From Acidobacteriota bacterium (GTDB lineage: Bacteria; Acidobacteriota; UBA6911; RPQK01; JADFOI01): DNA of 36,035 nucleotides. Below, one piece after another: positions 1-7,304 of this stretch. The translations under genes were made by a program, and so were the position numbers. The notes beneath the pieces are model-generated. The model saw only the letters and a list, made by a program, of their open reading frames with translations. It made no database searches and was not told the origin of the DNA. The DNA is taken from NCBI GenBank assembly GCA_022562935.1, contig JADFOI010000022.1, forward strand, positions 1 through 36,035, given 5' to 3'. How positions within the stretch are numbered: the stretch's first letter is position 1; every line of letters starts with the position of its first letter.

Positions 1-41
1 TGATCGATTACCAGGAATCTCTTGTGAGGACCTAACCGAGA

Positions 42-101
42 GGGAGTTTGGGGACAGGCCCCGAATTCTGGGAGAATTCTTAGGCCTGTCCCCAAACTCC
101 C
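42..101. repeat. REP-like long palindrome
   Basis: A perfect 19-bp inverted repeat (42-60 against 83-101) encloses a second perfect 7-bp inverted repeat (63-69 against 73-79), so the stretch can fold into a nested hairpin. The outer arm carries the core TTTGGGGACAGGCC. The same core style recurs at 14879-14938. Such GGGGACAG palindromes resemble the REP elements moved by REP-associated tyrosine transposases, but no such transposase is in the window. It begins 14 nt beyond the stop of the minus-strand secreted-protein gene and could also protect or end that transcript. Confidence 0.7.
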
Positions 102-114
102 AAACTCCCGAATT

Positions 115-1620
115 CTACTGGGAGGGGATGATGGAAATGGATTCACTGGCCAGGTCTCCGAAGAGAGCAAAGCTCACAATCTCTCTCGCTCCGCGCACCC
201 GAAAATACCCCCCCACCTGGCCCGCCGTGGCGGGTATGAGTTCCAGGAGAAGTTTGGCCTTCCTGCCTCCCCCAGGCAGGGTAAAGGTGTTCTCGCCCAG
301 TGGATCTCCCACCTGATCGAAGGCTTCCACGGTCACCTCTACAGGATTCCCGTGAGGGTTCAGCACAGCCACTCCGGTAAAAAACCCCAAATCCTGGGCG
401 ATGTGTGCATAGAAGGCATCGGCATCGCGTGGCAGCAGAAGAGGGAGCGAGGCCGACAATCTACCATCAGAGCTTTTCAAGCGGAGGGAGCCGTTCACAC
501 TGGCCGGTTCCAGAGAGGAATCGAGAACTTCCTCCAAATCGATACGAAGAGAGCCCACAGCCAGTTCATCGCTGGAGATTCCAAACAGGGACGAGAGATT
601 GAAAATACCCTGCTCCAGAGGTCCCAGAGAGACCTGTACCGGGTTCAGCCGTGCATTCCCCTGATCATCCAAGGCACTGATCCTCAGGGTTACCGATCTT
701 GAGGAATCGGTGTTGATCAAGTTCAGCTCGGTGTCAAATCCTGCTCCCACAGCGAAATGGGGGATCCGGTAAGATTGCTCATGAAGGGGCGTGGGCTGGG
801 CAGCGAGAAGATTCAGGCTCTGCTCATTTCCGAAAGTCTCAAAGGCAACCACGCCAACACCCCCCGCAGACCCCCGGATGTACCCTCCGGAAAAGGTGGC
901 CGGATCGATTCCAAAAAGTGCCGTTAAGCCCTGGACGACCGTTCCCTGGGGCAATAGGGCTATTATTCTGGACCCCATGACTCTTCCAGCAAGGTCGTAA
1001 AGCGTGAGTTCCACCTCGAGATTCGAGTCTGCAGAGGGATTGAAAACATGGATCGTGGTGAAAGGCAAATCCCCCTCCCGAGAAATACTGGGAAAAATAA
1101 ATGTTTTCAGGGGCGTTTCTCCGGCGGTGCCGCCATCCAGCAGAGTGTTTTTCTCATCCCCGATGAGAAACAGGGTGGCCAGCGCGGCACGGTTGCTTTG
1201 GTAAGAGATCTTTGCGAGATCTGCGGATAGGATGCCAACGCCAAAAACGTCTCCCACAGATGCCCAGGTTTGCCCCCTGGGGGACACCCGGAGTGTGGCC
1301 GGATTGAGGATACCCCTCCCCGTAATGAGGTCGCCATGGAGGTCAAAAGCCTTCAGCTCAATGCTCACCTCAAAATCGGTGGTGTTGGTAAAGGCAATCC
1401 CCATATATCGCTCAGGTTCCAGAAGGGTGGGGAAAAACCCCTCTACAGCGCCGCTGATCTCAAAGCTAGCCGTCTGGGCATTCAAAAAGGGAATGGGACA
1501 GACGAGAAGTAGGCAAGAAATGACCCATAATGACTTTAAACCCTTACTAATGTTAAATATAAGGCTGTCTCCCAATACTCTATTATAGCTTTTAGCAGCA
1601 AGAAGTGCGAAGAGGGGCAA
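115..1620 (-). CDS. secreted protein of four related beta-rich modules
   Basis: The family is not recognised by name. A hydrophobic stretch at about residues 31-48, ending in LNAQ, looks like a signal peptide, so the protein is probably exported. The rest divides into four related units at about 70-155, 173-265, 286-385 and 400-501. Each has a pattern like 'a-l-N/T-x-x-x-x-v-x-v-x-x-x-a-x-D-x-x-G', a hydrophobic strand, and then an LFGI- or GGYxR-type segment. This suggests immunoglobulin-like beta sandwiches. The start is uncertain: the longest frame opens with TTG at 1618-1620, and a TATAAT hexamer at 1582-1587 (minus) would put transcription start inside it, favouring a later start such as TTG at 1573-1575. 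No enzyme motif is visible. A surface or matrix role is a guess. Confidence 0.72.
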   Translation of the reverse strand: MPLFALLAAKSYNRVLGDSLIFNISKGLKSLWVISCLLLVCPIPFLNAQTASFEISGAVEGFFPTLLEPERYMGIAFTNTTDFEVSIELKAFDLHGDLITGRGILNPATLRVSPRGQTWASVGDVFGVGILSADLAKISYQSNRAALATLFLIGDEKNTLLDGGTAGETPLKTFIFPSISREGDLPFTTIHVFNPSADSNLEVELTLYDLAGRVMGSRIIALLPQGTVVQGLTALFGIDPATFSGGYIRGSAGGVGVVAFETFGNEQSLNLLAAQPTPLHEQSYRIPHFAVGAGFDTELNLINTDSSRSVTLRISALDDQGNARLNPVQVSLGPLEQGIFNLSSLFGISSDELAVGSLRIDLEEVLDSSLEPASVNGSLRLKSSDGRLSASLPLLLPRDADAFYAHIAQDLGFFTGVAVLNPHGNPVEVTVEAFDQVGDPLGENTFTLPGGGRKAKLLLELIPATAGQVGGYFRVRGAREIVSFALFGDLASESISIIPSQ

Positions 1621-1728
1621 ATTTTAGGGCCGTGGGGCAGGTTCTTCTTTCTACTTGCGTCTTATGCGGGCGACCGTGATTATACTGATTCAGCATAAAC
1701 ATCGTTAGATGCACGAGGATTGCATTCA

Positions 1729-2556
1729 ATGAATCGGAAAGAGAAGGTGTTACGACATATAAACAAAAACGGACACGGCGTTGAAATTGGTCCCAGCCAT
1801 AGCCCTGTAGCCCCTAAGAAAGAAGGTTATAAGGTACATATCATTGACCACATGAGCCGTGAGCAGTTGATCGCCAAATACAAAGATCATCATGTAAATC
1901 TCGAAAATATTGAGGAAGTTGATTTTGTATGGCGAGGGGAAAATTATTCGGAACTAACAGGGAAAGATAAGTATTACGATTGGATTATTGCTTCACATGT
2001 GATTGAGCATACACCAGACTTACTTGGTTTTCTTAATGATTGCGACACCATTCTGAAAGACGACGGAGTGATTTCTCTTGCTGTACCAGATAAACGCTAT
2101 TGTTTTGACCACTACCGACCAATTACTGGAATTTCACAAATCATAGATAGCCATTTTCAGAAAACCATAATTCACACCCCAGGTACGGTAGCAGAGTATT
2201 ATCTGAATGTAGTATCAAAAGCAGGAAACATTGCATGGGACTCAAGCGCTACTGGAAGGTACAACTTTGTCCATTCACTAGAGGATGCGCTTCAGGGAAT
2301 GAAGTCGGCGCTTAATAAAAATGCTTATTTGGATGTTCATGCTTGGTGTTTTGTTCCTCATTCTTTCAGATTAATTGTTCATGATCTTTTTCGTCTTGGG
2401 CTTATTCCTTTTCAAGAGGTAGGTTTTTTCCAGACAGAAGGGTGTGAGTTTTATGTAACTTTAGGCCGAAATGGACAAGGTATTAACAGATCACGACTAG
2501 AGCTACTGAACATTATAGAATCTGAAATTAAGGATAAGGTGAGTTTGCAACAATGA
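1729..2556 (+). CDS. class I SAM-dependent methyltransferase
   Basis: A protein of about 275 residues with a Rossmann methyltransferase layout. A glycine motif GVEIGPS sits near the N-terminus. The sequence YDWIIASHVIEHTPDLL follows, with the HVIEH signature of methyltransferase-11-like enzymes after motif II, and then a DDGVISLAVPDKR strand. A TTG lies in frame at 1720, but GAGG at 1715-1718 is spaced 10 nt from the ATG at 1729, so ATG is preferred. The gene is visibly AT-richer than the rest of the window and converges on a large glycosyltransferase, which suggests methylation of a sugar or polysaccharide. The substrate cannot be read from sequence. Composition suggests acquisition by transfer. 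Confidence 0.85.
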   Translation: MNRKEKVLRHINKNGHGVEIGPSHSPVAPKKEGYKVHIIDHMSREQLIAKYKDHHVNLENIEEVDFVWRGENYSELTGKDKYYDWIIASHVIEHTPDLLGFLNDCDTILKDDGVISLAVPDKRYCFDHYRPITGISQIIDSHFQKTIIHTPGTVAEYYLNVVSKAGNIAWDSSATGRYNFVHSLEDALQGMKSALNKNAYLDVHAWCFVPHSFRLIVHDLFRLGLIPFQEVGFFQTEGCEFYVTLGRNGQGINRSRLELLNIIESEIKDKVSLQQ

Positions 2557-2595
2557 TTGCTTTGCTCAATAGGCTAGGGGGGCTGGATAAGCTGG

Positions 2596-5500
2596 CTAGT
2601 ATGCGGATTTGGTAGGTGAAGGTTGAGTCGATTTAGGTGGGGTAGGAAACTGGCCTGCTGGTACGTGCCTAGAGGGTAGCAGATCAACCCGAGGTGGCCA
2701 TGCAAGACGGAAGTCCTCAATGTCCAAGGTGAGGTTCGGACTATAGGCGGGGTCGTTTTGCAACAAACTACCCCAGCGCTGCATTATATACTTTACCTCT
2801 TCCGCGAAACGGTCTTGTTTTTCGGCTGTGTTCTCGACCCCGCGTGTAGCAGATTCGTGATGATACAGCTCAGCATAAGGTGTCCAGACATTGCGATAGC
2901 CTGCTTCTCGAACACGCAAGCAGAAATCTACATCATTAAATGCGATTTGAAGCATTTCGTTGAAACCGCCGACAGCCTCGAAAATTTCTTTTCGGATTAC
3001 CAGGCAGGCTGCGGTCACTGCACTAAAGGATTGAACGAGATCTGCTCGTCCAAAATAACCATACTGATGACGTGGGAGATGTTTATGTGAATGGCTCGCT
3101 ACACCGCCCATCCCCAAAATAACTCCTCCATGTTGCAGTGTGTTGTTCGGATACCAAAGCCTTGCTCCAACTGCCCCAACACCAGGACGCAGCGCATGGC
3201 TCACCATTTCCGACAGCCACTCTCCTGAGGTTGCCTCGATGTCGTTATTAATGAGTCCCACCAGTTCACCCCGTGCCTGTTTCACAGCTTCATTATTCAA
3301 TGCCGAATAGTTAAATGCTCGATCATCACGGATCACACGAACTCTTGTTTCGGGTTGAAGTTCTTGAAAGTATTGAAGAGTGGCGGGGTCATCCGATCCG
3401 TTATCAACGATCAGGATTTCATAATTAAGATAGGTGGTTTTCTTAAGAATGCTCTCAACACATCGTCGAATCAGATGAAGCCTGTTTCTTGTAGGAATGA
3501 TCAGGCTCACAAGCGGCACAATGTCTGGCAGAGCGAAACGAGTTCGGTAACCATGGCCGATCAACTTGGATACAGCATTTACAGTTCGCCGTTTAAAATG
3601 CTCGTTCAAGGCCCGCTCCCCTGCGAGCAAGGCATACGGCTTGGCATCCCCAGATTGTGCTGTGCTTTTGGTGTGTGTGCGCCAGTGATAAAGGACACGG
3701 GGGATATGATGAACCTGCTTTGGTTCGATGAGTTCGATACAACGCAAGGCCAAGTCGTAGTCTTGCGAACCTTCAAATCCTTGCCGAAAACCTCCGATTT
3801 CACGTAAAAGATCGGTACGATAAACCCCAAGGTGGGAAATTAAATTGTGTGAATAGAACAAATCCACATTCCAGTCACATTTAAAATAGGGACCGAACCT
3901 TTCGCCTGCAAGGTCAAGTTTGTCCTCGTCCGAGTAAATGAGGCGGGCAGCAGGGTCTCGATTAACGGCGTCGGCTACCCAGAACAGAGCATGTTCTGAA
4001 AGCAGGTCGTCATGATCTAACAAGGTTACCCACTCACCGGTGGCCAGGGCCAAAGCGCTATTCGATGCTGCAGAGATATGGCCATTTTGTTCGCGATAAA
4101 CGACCTTGATACGAGGATCTTTCTGAGCGTAGCGCTCCAAAATGGGGTGGATAGTCTTGTCTGAAGAAGCATCATCGGCAATACACAGCTCCCAGTGCGA
4201 GTAGATTTGCTTGCGAACCGACTCAATCGCTTCAATCAACCATTCGGGCTTAGAGTTATAAGTTGGCATCAGCACGGATATGAGCGGTTTGTGCGAATAG
4301 GAGGCAGTATGAGCCCGCATGGTGGCGCGTGCTTCATCAGTGAGTGTGTCGTAACGACGAATCCATTCAGAGTAGTTATTTCGGTCAGAAAATTCCCGAG
4401 CAGAGTAGCAGTCGTCCAACCGCCGCTTCACACCTCTCCACCCTTCCCGCTTCAACACTGATTTTGCTTTGCTGATGGCTGGTCTGATACCACCACTACG
4501 TCGTAGCGCAACGAGTACGACATTACTTCTGGTTGCTAAGAAAGATTTTACCGTCCTCAACGGCCGCGTCAGACGCCAGGAGTTTGAATTCAGAATTTGC
4601 TGGATAACCTTGACGCGTTCAGCCACAGCCTGGTTCAGGTTGCCGATCTGACCATCGCGTTCGGCCACAGCCTGGTTCAGGTTGCCGATCTGACCATCGC
4701 GTTCGGCCACAGCCTGGTTCAGGTTGCCGATCTGACCATCGCGTTCGGCCACGGCCACCCCCAATCCCTTCACACGCTGCTGCATTAATTCGATGTATCG
4801 TGCATGCTCCTTCAGTATTTCGCCGGTTTTAAAACCGAATTTTACGCTGCGCGACTCAGCCAACAATCTTAATCTACGTGCCAAAAGGTCTGTAACGGGC
4901 ATGTTTTCATCCTTCACTTGCCACACTTCTGATGCGATTGCAGGATTAAAATGATTGCACGTCGTTTTGTAAACATTCTCTAGACGGCAAGCCTGGGATC
5001 GCACGTCAAAATATTTTTCAGCCAAAAGACGTCCAGCTCGACCAATCATGCCGGCTTGTTGCGGGTCGGAAAAAAGATCGATGCACTTTGATGCGATTTC
5101 CTCAGCACTTCCAGTACGTAACAATACCGCATCAACACCATCCCTGAACAAATGCGAGATGTTTACATCGGGCATAAGCACAGGACGTCCCATGGCTAAA
5201 AACTCGGGCACTTTCCCAGGCAACCTTAAGTCTTCAAAAGGATCAATCTTTCCGGGTTGAACAAACACATCCGCCAGTGCCAATAGGTCCGGTAACTCCT
5301 GTCTAGGCAGCAAACCAAGATCACTGACCGCAGAAGCGATTTCGGGAGGCAACTGTATAAGAATATTTAGAGCAAACGGACCTGTCCGTAACAACCGACA
5401 TCGATGACCCTGTTGGTTGATCGACCCCACGGCCCTGCACAAAGTTTCTAAGCCGGGTTTCGTGAAATCATTCAAGCCGCCATGATAGACAATGACCTTT

Positions 5501-6111
5501 TCATCTTCTGCAACACCATATTGCTTGCGCAATAAAGGTTCCCCCGGTCTAGGGGAGAAAAACTCAAGATCAACGCCAGGCATCACGGTTTCGCAGTGCA
5601 CCCAAGGCGGCACTTCGACTTTAAGTTTATCTTGAATAACGGCTACTGCATCTGCCAGCCCAATGAAGCTGTCATAACGAAAGGGGTGGGCGCGGTCGTC
5701 TGGCAACTTGTCAGAAATGTTCTGTTCTGTTTGTTGAGCCAAAGTTCCGTTTTCAAATCCTAATGTTCGGCACGAAATCCATGATTCGTTATCTTCTAAA
5801 TAGATCAGCAATGGTGTAGGCCGTATCGCCATATATGAGGTCACAAAGTGCCGAACGACTTCACGTGGGGTCCAAGCATGAATAACATCTGCTGGACGCC
5901 CGTCAGGAAAGGCAGATTCAGGCTCGGCCAACACATCACGGTAAAGCAAGGGTCTAAAAGAGGGGTTAGGATGCTGGGTGACGGTTTCCAGCTTTGAGGG
6001 CACAGCCACAGCGCAACTGTGCCCAGCCAGGTGCAGTTCGCGTGCGTAAAGTACCAGGGGATTCGCACTGTTACAACTGAAATCCCCATAGAGCACAAAT
6101 AATATATTCAT
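2596..6111 (-). CDS. multidomain glycosyltransferase (GT4 - coiled coil - GT2 - GT2)
   Basis: An 1171-residue cytoplasmic polysaccharide assembly enzyme. Residues about 1-385 form a GT4/GT-B domain with a VIVYHGGLNDFTKPG phosphate-binding region and a late LPGKVPEFLAMGRPVL segment. Residues about 430-510 form a coiled coil with three identical 14-residue units (AERDGQIGNLNQAV), followed by NSNSWRLTRPLR, a link typical of such enzymes. A first GT2/GT-A domain starts near 607 (PLISVLMPTYNS, then LLDHDDLLSEHA). A second starts near 864 (PLVSLIIPTRNR, then LINNDIEATSGEW and a late NDVDFCLRVREAGYR). The C-terminus is proline- and serine-rich. It probably adds several sugars to O-antigen or exopolysaccharide. 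The start ATG has an AAGG upstream. Confidence 0.92.
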   Translation of the reverse strand: MNILFVLYGDFSCNSANPLVLYARELHLAGHSCAVAVPSKLETVTQHPNPSFRPLLYRDVLAEPESAFPDGRPADVIHAWTPREVVRHFVTSYMAIRPTPLLIYLEDNESWISCRTLGFENGTLAQQTEQNISDKLPDDRAHPFRYDSFIGLADAVAVIQDKLKVEVPPWVHCETVMPGVDLEFFSPRPGEPLLRKQYGVAEDEKVIVYHGGLNDFTKPGLETLCRAVGSINQQGHRCRLLRTGPFALNILIQLPPEIASAVSDLGLLPRQELPDLLALADVFVQPGKIDPFEDLRLPGKVPEFLAMGRPVLMPDVNISHLFRDGVDAVLLRTGSAEEIASKCIDLFSDPQQAGMIGRAGRLLAEKYFDVRSQACRLENVYKTTCNHFNPAIASEVWQVKDENMPVTDLLARRLRLLAESRSVKFGFKTGEILKEHARYIELMQQRVKGLGVAVAERDGQIGNLNQAVAERDGQIGNLNQAVAERDGQIGNLNQAVAERVKVIQQILNSNSWRLTRPLRTVKSFLATRSNVVLVALRRSGGIRPAISKAKSVLKREGWRGVKRRLDDCYSAREFSDRNNYSEWIRRYDTLTDEARATMRAHTASYSHKPLISVLMPTYNSKPEWLIEAIESVRKQIYSHWELCIADDASSDKTIHPILERYAQKDPRIKVVYREQNGHISAASNSALALATGEWVTLLDHDDLLSEHALFWVADAVNRDPAARLIYSDEDKLDLAGERFGPYFKCDWNVDLFYSHNLISHLGVYRTDLLREIGGFRQGFEGSQDYDLALRCIELIEPKQVHHIPRVLYHWRTHTKSTAQSGDAKPYALLAGERALNEHFKRRTVNAVSKLIGHGYRTRFALPDIVPLVSLIIPTRNRLHLIRRCVESILKKTTYLNYEILIVDNGSDDPATLQYFQELQPETRVRVIRDDRAFNYSALNNEAVKQARGELVGLINNDIEATSGEWLSEMVSHALRPGVGAVGARLWYPNNTLQHGGVILGMGGVASHSHKHLPRHQYGYFGRADLVQSFSAVTAACLVIRKEIFEAVGGFNEMLQIAFNDVDFCLRVREAGYRNVWTPYAELYHHESATRGVENTAEKQDRFAEEVKYIMQRWGSLLQNDPAYSPNLTLDIEDFRLAWPPRVDLLPSRHVPAGQFPTPPKSTQPSPTKSAY
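4622..4747 (-). repeat. three perfect 42-bp tandem repeats inside the glycosyltransferase gene
   Basis: Units at 4622-4663, 4664-4705 and 4706-4747 are identical base for base, and a fourth partial unit starts at 4748. Each encodes 14 residues, exactly two heptads, so copy-number change keeps both the reading frame and the coiled-coil register. Identity with no silent changes indicates recent expansion. Confidence 0.97.
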
Positions 6112-6311
6112 ATCACTGCCTTTTAACGAATAGAACTGACGATCCTCATATTAACATCTTGATCATTCACCCGCTGATCACACGGATGAGCTCCCGTGCA
6201 ACTTTCAGAGCTTTGTGCCATCTTTTATTTTTGCCTTTGAGTGAAGAGACTGATACCTTGTAGGCGTTGTGATGGCGGGGAAGATTCGACTTCAGTTCAG
6301 CCATCTTCACA

Positions 6312-6905
6312 ATGTCTGCAGAAATCAGCCCAAGCGAGATTGAGGAAACAGTAAAGAGAGCTCAACAGGGTTCGGTCGAAGATTTCCACACACTCTACGA
6401 CCTTTTCTCGAAGCCTATTTACAACTTTATCTGGCGCCTTATCGGTTCCACTCAGGACGCGGAAGACCTGACTCAGGAAACATTCCTGAAGGTTCACCGC
6501 GAGATAAAAAACGTTCGACAGCCAGGTCAGTTTAAGTTCTGGCTGTACCGGGTCGCTCGAAATGAAGTCTATCAGAAGCTGCGACACTCAAAAAAAGCAT
6601 CCGAGGTCTTGGTGGACAACACAACCATCGATTCTTTCGACTTTCTTCCCCACCACTCGCCGGACATCAATCCAGAGAAACGAGCCCTTCATCAGGAACT
6701 CAACAAGATTATTTCCCGGACGCTGCAAGCCATGGCGCCCAAGTATCGTGACGTCTTCGTGCTGGCCGTCTTTCATAAAATGAGCTACGAAGACATTACC
6801 CAGATCGTCGACCGGTCCTTGCTTTCCGTCAAAACCGATATTTACCGTGCCCGAGTAACGGTCAAAGAGGCGTTGAACGAGTATTTAAAAAGAGCAGACA
6901 GGTAG
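6312..6905 (+). CDS. ECF RNA polymerase sigma factor (pair 1)
   Basis: A 197-residue sigma-70 family factor of the extracytoplasmic-function group. Region 2 spans about residues 20-95, with QDAEDLTQETFLKVHR (core binding and -10 recognition). Region 4 spans about 130-190, with ITQIVDRSLLSVKTDIYRAR as the -35 helix-turn-helix. Regions 1 and 3 are absent, as usual for ECF factors. It is transcribed divergently from the glycosyltransferase and followed by a small zinc-finger anti-sigma gene. No Shine-Dalgarno is obvious before the ATG. Its regulon cannot be read from the window, but gspD ends only 54 nt beyond the partner gene, in convergent orientation. Confidence 0.93.
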   Translation: MSAEISPSEIEETVKRAQQGSVEDFHTLYDLFSKPIYNFIWRLIGSTQDAEDLTQETFLKVHREIKNVRQPGQFKFWLYRVARNEVYQKLRHSKKASEVLVDNTTIDSFDFLPHHSPDINPEKRALHQELNKIISRTLQAMAPKYRDVFVLAVFHKMSYEDITQIVDRSLLSVKTDIYRARVTVKEALNEYLKRADR

Positions 6906-6962
6906 AAGAAGGAGACAGGAGGAGAATTCAGAATTTGAAACTTGGAATTTGGAGTTCAGGAG
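6903..6962. repeat. composite short-period repeat between sigma and anti-sigma
   Basis: The spacer between sigma and anti-sigma is a degenerate run of the AAATTCCAAA-type unit (minus orientation), preceded by a GGAGACAGGAG heptamer segment. Both units recur elsewhere in the window, for example at 20701-20732, 24379-24415 and 7273-7299. Confidence 0.6.
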
Positions 6963-6983
6963 TGGGGTTGGGAGCAGTGAATC

Positions 6984-7250
6984 ATGGGTTGTGATGAGGT
7001 GAGGGTTCAGATTTCTGCCCTTCTGGATGACAACCAGGAGGTTCAGGTCAGAGACATTCACGATCACCTGGGATCGTGCTCCTCTTGTTCTGAATTCTAC
7101 GAAGAAAAATTAAAAGTGACCGAATGGCTGAAAGAAGCCGAGAACTTTCAGCTGGAGCCCCCATCGGGCATCTGGGAGAGAATTGACTCCGAAATCACCC
7201 CGAAAACAGAAACATCCGGTAAGAAACCAACTCCGCCATCTAAAAAATAA
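6984..7250 (+). CDS. soluble zinc-finger anti-sigma factor (pair 1)
   Basis: An 88-residue protein with the zinc-binding anti-sigma (ZAS) motif IHDHLGSCSSCSEFY (H-x3-C-x2-C). It probably binds and holds the ECF sigma encoded 78 nt upstream. It has no membrane segment, so unlike the other two anti-sigma proteins in the window it is likely cytoplasmic and may respond to an internal signal, perhaps redox acting on the zinc cysteines (inference). The C-terminus is lysine- and proline-rich and looks disordered. GGAG lies about 8 nt before the ATG. Confidence 0.8.
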   Translation: MGCDEVRVQISALLDDNQEVQVRDIHDHLGSCSSCSEFYEEKLKVTEWLKEAENFQLEPPSGIWERIDSEITPKTETSGKKPTPPSKK

Positions 7251-7269
7251 GGGCCGGCAGGGTCCCAGG

Positions 7270-7299
7270 ACTTCCTCCTGCCTCCTGTCTCCTGTCTCC
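7270..7299. repeat. heptamer tandem repeat (CTCCTGT)
   Basis: Four degenerate 7-bp units of the CTCCTGT type fill the space between the convergent anti-sigma and gspD genes. Read in the sense of gspD it is GGAGACAGGAGACAGG. The same unit is found near 6910 and 23670. Confidence 0.75.
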
Positions 7300-7304
7300 T
7301 GCCC

